Below, piece after piece: positions 9,901 through 18,284 of a stretch of DNA of 38,842 bases. The stretch covers positions 1-38,842 of the IMG/VR virus record IMGVR_UViG_3300020185_000118. The stretch is one strand, 5' to 3'. Under the pieces are notes generated by a model, which was not told the origin of the DNA, did not search any database, and saw only the letters and a list, made by a program, of their open reading frames with translations. The stretch is from a virus. Both the position numbers and the translations under genes were made by a program. Each line of letters starts with the position of its first letter. Position 1 is the first letter of the stretch.

Positions 9901-11965
9901 CGTAAGAACCGTGTACGGCGTTTGTCATACGGTTTGTAATCGCTATTTCATCTTCATACCAAGAAGGAAGTACAGCACTTTGACCTATAATAGTTTTTTC
10001 TTGTTGCTGTCTTTTTGCGTAGTAGACTTTAAAGCCTTGTACTTGATCACGTATAAACTGCGGGATAGATATATCTGTAAGAGTTACCCCAAGAATTTTT
10101 ATTGTTTCTTGTAAAATTAATCCGTCCTGATCAGCATTTTGTCCAAAAAGATTTGGGAAAACTTCTCCCCCACCATCAAGTGTATTTATGAATGAGTAAA
10201 TCTCATTTTTATTTGGGGGCATTTTATGGTGCCTAACTTTTTTGTTCTTTAAATCTCCTACCTCTACAGAGCTCCCATCTCCAGTGACATTAAGAACATC
10301 AAAATCCGGAGAGTCAGGGTATTTCTCATCTTCATTTTCCCAATAGCTCATTTCTTGGCTATTCTCTGAATCAATGTATTGTGTATCTGTTATTTGATAC
10401 ATACGCGTGTCAGGATACAGGTCTTTAATTTCGGATAACTGCAAATTAATTTCACTGTCCGCTACAGCAGTCAGTACTGTCTCTGTCAACGTACTTGTTT
10501 CGGTTACATTTACATTACCAGATGAAGCTCTTGGAAGATCTTTTGGAGCTCTTCCTGGGATATGATAGGCGTACGTTTCTGAGCCATCATTTAGAACAAA
10601 CGAAATGTAAAAAGCGTATACTTCAGAGCGTCGATAGCCTTTGTACTCGTGAGACATTTTTACATCTTTATATCCCTTACGAACATTTGATGCAAAAAAC
10701 CCATCTGCTAGATCGTCTTCTTGGAGATCCTTATAGATATTAAAATCATTGTTAAATATGCCTGCGATGTAGTTTGCGTACCCGTTGTTTAAAACAATAG
10801 AGTGTATTCGTTTAGGGTCGAATTTTGGGATAGGTCTTACAGTTGGTATAATCTTTATGCTATTAGCATATCTCTGGTACCCTATGTCTCCTCTAGCTCT
10901 TAGATTGGATATGTACAACCTATTGTCTAGTTGTACAAATGACTTAGCAGTTTCATATCGTACCGAATCTATAACTATCTCGGAGATAGCAGAAGCAGCT
11001 ACTTGTTCTAGCCCTGTATATGTGATGTCTAAGCTTATGTCACTTGCGCCTGCTGTTGCTGGAATTTTGACAATTTCAAGTTCATACGCAAACTCGCTTG
11101 ATTCTTGATTTGTCCCACCTCCAAAACGTTGTATTATAACGGGGCGTACGTGAGTGTAATTAGAGGGGAGAGGAATATCTACAGTCCATGTTATGGACTT
11201 GTTTGATTGACTTCCTTGTGGGTCTCCTGTGATAACCTCTGTTGGGATTGCATCCTCTTGAGCTGTTACAAGATGCACAGGATTAGAAGTAGCTAGATAG
11301 TTTGTTCGATTTAAATCTTCGTCTACATAAGCTAAGGCCAAATGATACGTCCCACTTACAACACCTCCTCCTTCTTCTATTTTAATATTTGTGAATTCAG
11401 GTATAAATCCTGCATTCATAAAAAGATCTAGTTTGGTTACTGTGTAATCTGCATTGCCATAAAGCCTAGAAACATTAGTTGATGTTTCTTGTCTTGTGAT
11501 ATTAATAACTCTTGGGGGGTTATAATCACTTATGTATTCAATATTTGTAAACGGATCTGTTTCCTTTAAGATGTAGTTATCTGTAAAGTATACTAACACA
11601 TTTCCATTAACATCAATTTTAGTTGTAGCCTCTATTGTATTAGGAGCTTGGAAGTTAAGCTGCGCATCTCTATAGATGATAGTATTCTCCTTTAGGGATG
11701 TGTTTACTATTGAGATGGCAGAAGTAGAGCTGCCCTGAAACGTGTAATTAAAAAACAGAACAATTCTACCGTCAGTGAGAGGGCACTGTCCGATAATATT
11801 ATCAATGGTGAAGCTGCCGACATTTACAATAGGAGAGGTTCCTTGCTCGTTAACTACTGCACCTTTTAGATAATACAAATTTGCATTCAGAGCATCTCTG
11901 TATGAACCTTCCGGCTGATCAACCCTTTCTGGGTCTTTTACCATTCCTCCTATAAACTTTTTCAT
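6968..11965 (-). CDS. Muzzle / tail-stabilisation-type protein, 1665 aa
   Basis: This is the largest gene of the window. The N-terminus (MKKFIGGMVKDPERVDQPEG, then SYRDALNANLY) fits the recalled start of crAss-like muzzle proteins and related P22 gp4/gp10-type tail proteins: a GG, an acidic Pro-containing stretch, then YRDALN and a GxSPxxN-like turn. Around residues 1260-1335 it has a second family-like block (LYLHTERSLF, VGSGDIFEQSPDE, GGTDCQFASL, FGQFFVNRKDRKVYL, GMEKWFLDNIP). The rest is beta-rich, aromatic and Asn/Tyr-rich. In crAss-like virions this protein forms the barrel closing the short tail. Its ATG shares a TAATG junction with the preceding 95-aa gene, and large internal proteins follow, as expected for such a genome. 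Family identity is from memory of motifs; no search was run. Confidence 0.8.
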   Translation of the reverse strand: MKKFIGGMVKDPERVDQPEGSYRDALNANLYYLKGAVVNEQGTSPIVNVGSFTIDNIIGQCPLTDGRIVLFFNYTFQGSSTSAISIVNTSLKENTIIYRDAQLNFQAPNTIEATTKIDVNGNVLVYFTDNYILKETDPFTNIEYISDYNPPRVINITRQETSTNVSRLYGNADYTVTKLDLFMNAGFIPEFTNIKIEEGGGVVSGTYHLALAYVDEDLNRTNYLATSNPVHLVTAQEDAIPTEVITGDPQGSQSNKSITWTVDIPLPSNYTHVRPVIIQRFGGGTNQESSEFAYELEIVKIPATAGASDISLDITYTGLEQVAASAISEIVIDSVRYETAKSFVQLDNRLYISNLRARGDIGYQRYANSIKIIPTVRPIPKFDPKRIHSIVLNNGYANYIAGIFNNDFNIYKDLQEDDLADGFFASNVRKGYKDVKMSHEYKGYRRSEVYAFYISFVLNDGSETYAYHIPGRAPKDLPRASSGNVNVTETSTLTETVLTAVADSEINLQLSEIKDLYPDTRMYQITDTQYIDSENSQEMSYWENEDEKYPDSPDFDVLNVTGDGSSVEVGDLKNKKVRHHKMPPNKNEIYSFINTLDGGGEVFPNLFGQNADQDGLILQETIKILGVTLTDISIPQFIRDQVQGFKVYYAKRQQQEKTIIGQSAVLPSWYEDEIAITNRMTNAVHGSYVDAWFLKGMLPYGPNLPSIKNIPGLVGKARKALSVFTFHDFNLLKNKHTLSGASHIDVQKILTMRMYHGGNKKQAGDNKPYMIDTDWINVTIGNTQWYEWTNPSGGGDDYNAVQAVTVTDPDDTTFASLPGVTNYYTSVLVATRYHNPNYVNSSFADSTINSWFYTSNREEYGYWLNNYQTVLALESNSKTYITGSTLLKNSESGAFKNADYLMHFAGESCMAFGLVSGLPALLEHRNYPIPLTVASSAPYRQRTQWWTQAKWSSATNPSGNGSNYELAQLNALAHISNPGSYASWPTVYLVNLCSYKTNVYKPFDQQRLVWTGYYQALDEARTAGARQDDENPYVYKTDTVFGGDTFVNRHSFRSTSQDYGANFYRGPSNGAFSIGLTDVGNWATNPYRLHSVNGSNQQPKYRPVDPYATVFNFYCESDDLLGFRHQGDTSEGVTVPESMFLDASTGADVLFSGPDNDQTKSEHLLYMNNYSAVQDIKVTSPLPKKLFNPTLYPTRTIRSTVDDGSIQDKYRFFLSLDYKDIPRNRGEITKLFTLGSILYLHTERSLFVTRGRQQLGLSDNTQAFVGSGDIFEQSPDEMIPTTEGYGGTDCQFASLTTRFGQFFVNRKDRKVYLMGESIQELSSLGMEKWFLDNIPYKIQTYIDLENAGNLDAPTHLFGFNAVYDPKYKRIILSKRELLPTGALLGILTGGYSDVQIDLVTETNITISGSFPSSGGKAIFEFSDTSNFRPAGWTMSYYPELKVWGSRHSYLPNLFANTQKEYYGLVNTSATNVWEHSDLNNPGKFYDTQYNFEVEYIDNSQVGIPKIFTAIRYWAEVVGINGVYPDMSDKHTSPAFTSFYTYNSTQLSGARDIYYLTNARLVDRFWYINDFRDLSAQTTNTAAVIANNQLNVHDVFNVGSTTSLTNRSMFIEEGVINPAYLDTTKQWYNHKKFVDHFLGVRLISDNLERNLIYLYSAGTKFRQSFR

Positions 11966-12252
11966 TATGTGCCTAATTTACGGACATTTACATTGTCAAT
12001 TTTACCGTATTCTTCCACAGGAACATCAAACGTAACCTGAGTTCCATCGGATTGCACATACGTCATCTGCCGTGCCTCTGTCACATCCCATGTCTGGTAG
12101 GTAGCATAATACACACCGTCAATTTCTTCGCACTCTTCTATTGATTCTTGATCGTACATAAACACCATGTTCGGAACACGGCTGTCGACCCAACCTTCAA
12201 CGAAATCCGTATCCTCAGCCACGGCTACTCTGTATGTGTTTCCTCTTACCAT
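11965..12252 (-). CDS. Small beta-rich protein of unknown function, 95 aa
   Basis: I chose the ATG at 12252 (MVRGNTYRVAVAED), which overlaps the upstream gene's TAA in a TAATG junction. A longer reading to 12318 would run 66 bases into the propeller gene and begin with low-complexity Ser/Asn sequence. The protein is acidic with short beta-like strands and several Tyr and Val residues; no motif is recognised. It ends in another TAATG junction with the muzzle gene. Position between fibre-type genes and the muzzle suggests an accessory tail protein, but nothing in the sequence proves it. Confidence 0.65.
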   Translation of the reverse strand: MVRGNTYRVAVAEDTDFVEGWVDSRVPNMVFMYDQESIEECEEIDGVYYATYQTWDVTEARQMTYVQSDGTQVTFDVPVEEYGKIDNVNVRKLGT

Positions 12253-13436
12253 TATCCTGCTACTAATACTGCAGCTCTTTGCGCTGCTATTGTTACTCCT
12301 GTTCTTACTTGATACCAATTGCTGTTTACGGTTTGCCCGAAAACTGCTTTAAATTCTTGACTGTCTTCGCCTCCAATCCAAAAGGCTCCTGATTTTATTC
12401 CTATACCCAAATGTTCAGAGTTTGAGCCAGCCCAATCTGCCGCATCGTAATGAGTCCAACCTGAACCTACGCTGGTCAATTGATAACCGCTTGAACTAAG
12501 TTTTTTGTCGGTTGTGCTGTTGTCGGGGCGTAAATATTTTGAACCCTCACCGTTGAATCGCAAATATCCTGTCGAATCAATGTGGCATCCGGCAGCATGA
12601 CTGTGGTTACAAATTTTAGAACAGACGTAATTGGTAGAACTATTGACGGCTAACAGGGGGCCATTCCTACTCGAAGTTGTGGTGATTTGTGGGCCTGCCA
12701 GTCCGTTCGTGTTATTGCCTGTAAAGTAAACATCGCCACTGCTGTTTCTAAGCCACGAGCAACGGTAACCACCTGCAGCTTCAACTATATTAGTTAAGCT
12801 GTTTTTTTCTCGGGTGTAGGTCGAAATTGTGCCTGTTGAGCCTTGGCCCGTCATGTAGTCGTAACCGTAGCCTGTTGAGTATGCCTCACCACTGCTGTTA
12901 ATTGCCCATGCATGACGATAGCCGTGGTGTATTTTTGTCCAATTACCTGCTGTATTTACGGTTGTCCAACTGCTTCTACTGGATGTGCTTCCATCACCAC
13001 GCTGCCTGTAGCTACCGCTTCCTAAAAACATGATGTCGCCGCCTTTGATTGCGCCAAACGTATACTGTCCAGCAGTTATATCTGTCCAATCTGTATCTGT
13101 GCCGTACTGCCTCCAAGTGCCATCGCTTGTAAAATACGATGTGGACATGAAGCTAGTACTTACAGACCAATACCACAAAGTTCCGTCACTTTTAAGGGCG
13201 TGAAACTGCAAATAGCCGCGGCTGGCAGCAATCTTAGTGAATGTGTTTGCCGTGTATGCGGGTCCGATATTGAATTCTTTAGTCACATAGGGATTGGACC
13301 AAAATGAACTTGAACCATACATCTGTAATCCCGTGTTAGTAACAGAATTAGCCGTGATGCCGCTAGATCCTTGAGTCGTATAGAATCCGTCTACGTTGTC
13401 TATGTCCGCTGTTGGAACTCCTGAAATTTCTCCCAT
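12252..13436 (-). CDS. RCC1-like beta-propeller tail/receptor-binding protein, 394 aa
   Basis: Residues about 66-394 contain seven degenerate repeats of the RCC1 / alpha-tubulin-suppressor type: a Trp followed by an xxIxxG turn, a small-residue strand, then G-x-hydrophobic-Y/W-x-x-G. Examples are WTDITAGQYTFGAIKGGDIM (117-136), WTKIHHGYRHAWAINSSGEA (166-185), IVEAAGGYRCSWLRNSSGDV (217-236) and W374-G380 near the C-terminus. Seven units are what a closed propeller needs. The N-terminal 60 residues (MGEISGVPTADIDNVDGFYT) may be the attachment part. It lies directly after a long trimeric-fibre-type gene (TAATG junction), so a distal or receptor-binding role is inferred. Base composition looks more GC-rich than that of its neighbours, consistent with exchange. 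Confidence 0.75.
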   Translation of the reverse strand: MGEISGVPTADIDNVDGFYTTQGSSGITANSVTNTGLQMYGSSSFWSNPYVTKEFNIGPAYTANTFTKIAASRGYLQFHALKSDGTLWYWSVSTSFMSTSYFTSDGTWRQYGTDTDWTDITAGQYTFGAIKGGDIMFLGSGSYRQRGDGSTSSRSSWTTVNTAGNWTKIHHGYRHAWAINSSGEAYSTGYGYDYMTGQGSTGTISTYTREKNSLTNIVEAAGGYRCSWLRNSSGDVYFTGNNTNGLAGPQITTTSSRNGPLLAVNSSTNYVCSKICNHSHAAGCHIDSTGYLRFNGEGSKYLRPDNSTTDKKLSSSGYQLTSVGSGWTHYDAADWAGSNSEHLGIGIKSGAFWIGGEDSQEFKAVFGQTVNSNWYQVRTGVTIAAQRAAVLVAG

Positions 13437-16400
13437 TATGAATCAATTTGAATCCAGTCGTTACTTGGATTGAAGTAAACTAAAAAACCTCCTGAGACAC
13501 TACCGAGATAGTGTCCCATTACGCGAGCATATGAATTAGCAGCAGTTGGCGCGGAGGCTATAAAACTACCTGATGCACCAAGCCACAACGGTCTTCCCGC
13601 TGTCGCTCCTGTTGGCACAGATTGACTAATCTCAACTATTCCGTTAATAACGCATTGATCAGAAGTGCTTGTGACAACTCCTAAAAAGTCTTTGCTGTTT
13701 GCGTTTGTGTTATCTGCTGTTGTGTCTTGCAGCATACTAACTATAACGCCTGCGCTTGCAGAAATGCCGTTTATAGATTCGAAGACTACATTCTTTGCAC
13801 CGCCTACATCATCGGAAACAAAAGCCCCTGTAATTGTATTCAGTAAAACTTTATCGGCCGCTGACATAGCCCCCTTTACAGCAGTAGTTGCTGTGTTTAT
13901 GCTAATAGCTGGTGTGTTGCCTCCACTACTAACAATCGGTGCAGTACCTGTGACTGCGAAAGTCTCAAATGCAAGATTTCCTGATCCATCTGTTTTCAGG
14001 TACTGACCGTTTGTACCGTCTGTGTCAGGAAGAGTAAAAGTAAGATCGGACGTCATGTTAGTCGACGGACCTTGCAGTATAACTCCATTTGTCCCACCCA
14101 TCGAAGGCTCGTTAAACTTAATGCTAGCTTGAGTAGTGCCCCCAGCTCCATTAAACTTAACGTCATGCAAAAACTGAGTAGGAGCACTAAACTGCCATAA
14201 ACCTGTGCCGGAGTTAGCACTTGTGTCGTATAATAGTTTAGAACTAGACCCAACTTTAAAGTTTAAATCGTGGCCCATCGTAACGATACGAGATCCCGAC
14301 AGAGTCATATCAGTATTCCCGAGATTGGTGTTTGTATCAGCTGTCTGAGCAACAAAAGATAAAGTACCACTACCATTTGTTGATAATACTTGACCATTAG
14401 TACCATCAAGAAGAGGTAAGGTATATATTTGATTAGTAGCTATTGAAGCAGGGGCCTTAAATCCTACGTAATTAGTACCAAAACCTGTCCCTTCTTGAAA
14501 TCTAAATTCTGCAACATTTGTAGTACCTGCACCCTCCAATAGGAGATTAGTTGGTTTAAGTAGTATATCTCCTGTGCCTGTGGGGTCAATTACTATGTCG
14601 CCATTACTAACAGAAGTAATCTTGTTTCCATTAACATCAAGGTCACCGCCAAGCTGAGGCGTTGTGTCTTCTACTATATTACCGAGTCCCCCAGAACTAA
14701 TTGTACCCCAAGCATAATCGCTGCCCGTCCACTTCAAGTACTGTCCACTACTTGCACCGCTCTGATTTAGATGTGTGTTAACACTTGCGTCTGTGTAATG
14801 TGCTAAGTCACTAATTTGACTTTCGGTAATAGTTAGTGCTGCTTGATGCTGGGTTACAGACCCTTGTGAAATGCGAGCGTTAGCAAAAGTACCTGATGTA
14901 ATCTTACTTGCCCCTAACCCTGGGATACGTGCAGTACTAAATGTACCACTAGTTATTTCACTGGCTGCGTGGTTGTGCGATGAGGGTGCGAACGTAGAAG
15001 GTGTACCAGACAGACTTCCGTATGCTCCATCAAATAAAGCAGTATTCCCTGCTAAAGCTGTGCCCGCTGTAGTACCAAATCCTGGAAAAGAAGTCTTAGC
15101 AGTATTTGCCGCGACGTCCGTAGCAATATCAATTCCATCAACTGTTCCCGTAACAGAGATGTTACCCTCTACATCAAGTGCTTCGCTTGGCGATGTCGTG
15201 CCAATACCCAGATACCCTTCGGAGCTGAGGCGCATCTTCTCAAGGTTGGTGTTCGTAGTGCCAGCCGCTGCAATACCTTCACAAGTCCAAAAGCTTATCA
15301 CCCCGCTATCTCCAGAACCAGCACCAGGGCCAGCCTTGAGTCGAAGGTTTCCGCCACTTCTATTTGAGTAAGTGGCAGCACCTGCTTCAAGGTGAAGAGA
15401 AGATTGAGTTGAATTTGGTTCATCCCCTCTTACGCCTAACCTTTTTTCTGCCGACGTATTGCCACCAACATGACCAAACTGCAAATCTCCGCCAAGTACA
15501 GAAAAGTTTTTATAAACTTGAAGGCCACCGTTGTAAGACATCGAAGCAATCAAGTTGTCTGCAACTAAATCTGCTCCGTCGCTAGTGTTAGTGCCTTTTG
15601 CGTAAAAGCTAAGACCTCCTGTACCGTAAGAGCCGCCGCTACTTCTAATGCTTGCTCCAGCATTGTTAGAGGTTGTATGATGCTTGAAATCAAGATGTAT
15701 GGTACCGCCTGAATTAGTATTACCCCCTAACTTCAATACTGTCGTGTTGCCGTTTGGATTCGCAATTCGCGTAACGCCACTAGCGTCTGGTTCTAGAAGG
15801 ACTTCGCCCGATGAAACCGAAGTAATTTTATTCCCATTGACATCTAAATTTCCACCAAGCTGTGGTGAAGTATCTTCTACTATATTGCCCAGGCCTGAAC
15901 TAACTGTTCCCCAAGCATAGTCCGTTCCGGTCCATTTTAAGTACTGCCCGCTAGTTGCACTGTTTTGATTTAGATGCGTATCTACACTAGCATTTGTATA
16001 ATGAGATAGATCGCTAATCTGACTTTCAGTAATAGACAAAGAAGCCTCGTGCTGAGTCACATTAGAAACAGCTACTCGAGCGTCAGCAAGTGTACCGGAA
16101 CCGATTTTACTTGCATTCAAGCTAGGAATACGAGTAGTAGTAAAAGTCCCTGAGGTAATCTTACTAGCAGCCAGATTTGGAATAGCCGCACTAGTAAGAC
16201 CGGTTACGCTTCCATCAAAATCAACCGCCTCATTAAAAGTAGTAAGGGCGTTCGTCCCATTAGTATTACCTAATACAGTAATCGCATCTACAGATGATTT
16301 ATTTCCTGTAGTACCTGCTTGAACACTTAAAGTTAAGGTTGCTGCGCCTACCTCATTTAACTTAATAGCGGTATGCGAACCCGCTTGGAGGATAGAATCA

Positions 16401-16867
16401 CTCGTTTTAACAGAAACGTGAGACGCGGTTGTTGCTTTCCCGTCGCTTACAAATACACCACGATCTCCTGTATCAGTTTTAGTCGCAGCTTTAAGAGCTG
16501 TAACTTTAGCAGCTTCAGCAGTTATTAAGCTTGTATTTGTAGCGACTTTTGGGTCTATCGGAGTCGCTGCAAAATATGAAGTACTATTTAAGGTTGAAAG
16601 TACAGCTGCAGCACTGGCACCAATTGCAGTTGTGCCGTCCTTACCTACGAGTTTAGCAAAAGGAATATTATTTAATACAACCGTTCCATTGCTGTTTACA
16701 ACCTTTATCTGATTCGTGTTTACAATAGAGGCGGTAAGTGCTTCATTCGAAGGATACGTATTTACAGCAGGCGCATTGTTTATCGAGGAGTTTAATTTGC
16801 TTGATGCAGCTACGGCACTCGTAATTATAATCTGCCCGTTTTCAAGATATATTTTTATATTCTTCAT
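13436..16867 (-). CDS. Long tail-fibre-like protein with duplicated module, 1143 aa
   Basis: The start chosen is ATG at 16867 (MKNIKIYLENGQIIITSA), one base after the upstream TGA; a TTG four codons earlier is less likely. The protein is Ser/Thr/Gly/Ala-rich and beta-repetitive. It has fibre motifs seen widely in marine phages: ITESQISDL, GQYLKWTG.DYAWG, LGNIVEDT.PQLGG.LDVNG and GIGTTSPSEALDVEG. A module of about 130 residues occurs twice. The C-terminal 120 residues (GRPLWLGASGSF, ARVMGHYLGSVSGGFLVYFN) resemble a small tip domain found at the ends of phage fibres. I infer a trimeric adhesion fibre. It sits between the dockerin-bearing protein and the RCC1-like protein. Confidence 0.8.
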   Translation of the reverse strand: MKNIKIYLENGQIIITSAVAASSKLNSSINNAPAVNTYPSNEALTASIVNTNQIKVVNSNGTVVLNNIPFAKLVGKDGTTAIGASAAAVLSTLNSTSYFAATPIDPKVATNTSLITAEAAKVTALKAATKTDTGDRGVFVSDGKATTASHVSVKTSDSILQAGSHTAIKLNEVGAATLTLSVQAGTTGNKSSVDAITVLGNTNGTNALTTFNEAVDFDGSVTGLTSAAIPNLAASKITSGTFTTTRIPSLNASKIGSGTLADARVAVSNVTQHEASLSITESQISDLSHYTNASVDTHLNQNSATSGQYLKWTGTDYAWGTVSSGLGNIVEDTSPQLGGNLDVNGNKITSVSSGEVLLEPDASGVTRIANPNGNTTVLKLGGNTNSGGTIHLDFKHHTTSNNAGASIRSSGGSYGTGGLSFYAKGTNTSDGADLVADNLIASMSYNGGLQVYKNFSVLGGDLQFGHVGGNTSAEKRLGVRGDEPNSTQSSLHLEAGAATYSNRSGGNLRLKAGPGAGSGDSGVISFWTCEGIAAAGTTNTNLEKMRLSSEGYLGIGTTSPSEALDVEGNISVTGTVDGIDIATDVAANTAKTSFPGFGTTAGTALAGNTALFDGAYGSLSGTPSTFAPSSHNHAASEITSGTFSTARIPGLGASKITSGTFANARISQGSVTQHQAALTITESQISDLAHYTDASVNTHLNQSGASSGQYLKWTGSDYAWGTISSGGLGNIVEDTTPQLGGDLDVNGNKITSVSNGDIVIDPTGTGDILLKPTNLLLEGAGTTNVAEFRFQEGTGFGTNYVGFKAPASIATNQIYTLPLLDGTNGQVLSTNGSGTLSFVAQTADTNTNLGNTDMTLSGSRIVTMGHDLNFKVGSSSKLLYDTSANSGTGLWQFSAPTQFLHDVKFNGAGGTTQASIKFNEPSMGGTNGVILQGPSTNMTSDLTFTLPDTDGTNGQYLKTDGSGNLAFETFAVTGTAPIVSSGGNTPAISINTATTAVKGAMSAADKVLLNTITGAFVSDDVGGAKNVVFESINGISASAGVIVSMLQDTTADNTNANSKDFLGVVTSTSDQCVINGIVEISQSVPTGATAGRPLWLGASGSFIASAPTAANSYARVMGHYLGSVSGGFLVYFNPSNDWIQIDS
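14572..14967 (-). repeat. Fibre module copy 2 (about 396 bases, in-frame duplication)
   Basis: Encodes EITSGTFSTARIP through ITSVSNGDIVIDPTGTG and matches the copy at about 15781-16176 in the same order and spacing (SGTF..., VTQH.A.L.ITESQISDL, HYT.ASV.THLNQ, YLKWTG, VED..PQLGG). Edges are approximate, read by eye. Confidence 0.8.
15781..16176 (-). repeat. Fibre module copy 1 (about 396 bases, in-frame duplication)
   Basis: Encodes KITSGTFTTTRIP through ITSVSSGEVLLEPDASG, the partner of the module at about 14572-14967. The two copies are close in protein sequence but have clearly drifted in DNA, so the duplication is not very recent. Edges are approximate. Confidence 0.8.
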
Positions 16868-16868
16868 A

Positions 16869-18284
16869 TCAAGTTGCAATTACTTTAGTAACTACTTTTT
16901 TTACGACAACGCTTGCAAAGGTAGAAGTAGAAACAAAGAAAATGCGACATTCTATATCTTCAATGTATTCATCTACAGAAGGTTCGTGGTTTAACAAAAA
17001 CCCATTCTCAAGTGCTACAGAATGATTTTCAAATTCATCGGCCGCTACAAGATCATCATCATTTAAATCAATTACACCAAACATGTTGTCATAAGTCTCA
17101 GCTCCAGTGCTCACTAATCCCTGTCCATAACCCTCACCACCGTCAATTTTCATATAGTAAATACACTCTTGTGTCGTAGGCGTTTGGTCATCTCCTGTAA
17201 CTTTCACATACAATAAAGGTATTACTTCATCAGCAGCGCTAAATACAGCATTAAATTTTACTGTTACCTGTAAGCGTCGAGTAGCCCAATGAGATACTAT
17301 AAGAGCGGGTGTTCCAGAATTGTCCCCGCTTGTTAGATTGTCCCCGATAGACATATCATTTAACTTAACAAAGTTAGCGGCGTTAACAGAATTAGAAACC
17401 GATCCCCACCCATATGCATCTCCACTTGTTGAAAAGGTAATAGGATAGTTAAAAGTGGTTAGCTCTGAAAGAGCGAAGGTAGCCGTAAGATCGGTAGCCG
17501 CACTAGGGTTTATAGGTGCAGCTGCTTCTGTAGCTCCAGACATAGTAGTATAATCGGTTTCATATCCTACACCACTCTGTCCAAAACTGCCTAAAAATAG
17601 AAGCAAGTCCGCTGTGGTTACTTCACCGTCATTGTTTAGGTCTCCTGAAGATCCGCCTCCAAATCCATCGTCAGCTTGTTCCTGTGTAATTGTCCCACTT
17701 AGGACTAAGTCTGCAATAATTGTCTGTGTAAGTGCAGATGTAATCTCTCCCCAACTAAGCTTACGAGTTCTTTCTTTTTCAGTATCGTACCCAGCAAGAA
17801 AAAAGTTTTCGCCTGCTGCTGCTTGAAGATCAGAAAGTTGCGCACCTGTAATCGCATCGTACATATCGAAGTCCTGAATAAGCTCAGTCCAACGATCGGC
17901 GTTAGCTCTATTAGCATCACCTGTGTTCCCCGCAGTAGGAGATGTCTGAGCTAGGTATATACCCACTGCCTGCCCGCCGGTTAGCTTCGAGTCTTTGACA
18001 GAAATCAGACCCCCTTTAAGAGTCTCTAGTTTTACAGTAGTGCTTGCATCTACTTGATTAACTGTAGAACTGGCTGCAAGAGGAAGTTTGTAGAATTGAA
18101 CAGGATCGTCACTTGTATTTGTAAACTGCTCCTTTACATCTGAAGTATCGTTATAAGATACCTGTAAAGACGGACTAGTTCCTACAAAGCCGTTATAGAG
18201 ACCAACAATATTATGCTTGCTGGTCTCTATAATAGCAAAGTTAGAATTTACATTCTCTAGTAGATCAGCTAACTTTATCGGCAT
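16869..18284 (-). CDS. Fibre/appendage protein with dockerin-like and EF-hand-like calcium motifs, 471 aa
   Basis: It starts MPIKLADLLENVNSNFAIIE; the ATG lies 20 bases inside the end of the upstream 127-aa gene. Residues 155-192 (AAGENFFLAGYDTEK, then TRKLSWGEITSAL) resemble a connector segment common near the start of phage fibres. A Gly/Ser linker (207-213) leads to GDLNNDGEVTTADLLLFLGS (214-233), a single dockerin type I-like repeat with ligand positions D215, N217, D219 and D226. A second loop, DLNDDDLVAADE (406-417), fits the EF-hand spacing with Glu at position 12. The rest is beta-rich. Calcium binding is inferred from spacing only. Context among fibre genes suggests an appendage or receptor-binding role. 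Confidence 0.75.
   Translation of the reverse strand: MPIKLADLLENVNSNFAIIETSKHNIVGLYNGFVGTSPSLQVSYNDTSDVKEQFTNTSDDPVQFYKLPLAASSTVNQVDASTTVKLETLKGGLISVKDSKLTGGQAVGIYLAQTSPTAGNTGDANRANADRWTELIQDFDMYDAITGAQLSDLQAAAGENFFLAGYDTEKERTRKLSWGEITSALTQTIIADLVLSGTITQEQADDGFGGGSSGDLNNDGEVTTADLLLFLGSFGQSGVGYETDYTTMSGATEAAAPINPSAATDLTATFALSELTTFNYPITFSTSGDAYGWGSVSNSVNAANFVKLNDMSIGDNLTSGDNSGTPALIVSHWATRRLQVTVKFNAVFSAADEVIPLLYVKVTGDDQTPTTQECIYYMKIDGGEGYGQGLVSTGAETYDNMFGVIDLNDDDLVAADEFENHSVALENGFLLNHEPSVDEYIEDIECRIFFVSTSTFASVVVKKVVTKVIAT

Noticed and set aside
12253-12318. Longer start for the 95-aa gene
   Set aside because: It would overlap 66 bases of the propeller gene and add a low-complexity Ser/Asn stretch; the TAATG junction at 12252 matches the local style.
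12252-13436. Diversity-generating retroelement target at the end of the propeller or fibre genes
   Set aside because: No reverse transcriptase, template repeat or C-type-lectin-like ending was seen in the window.
16868-16879. TTG start for the long fibre gene
   Set aside because: An ATG four codons later immediately follows the upstream stop and gives a natural N-terminus.
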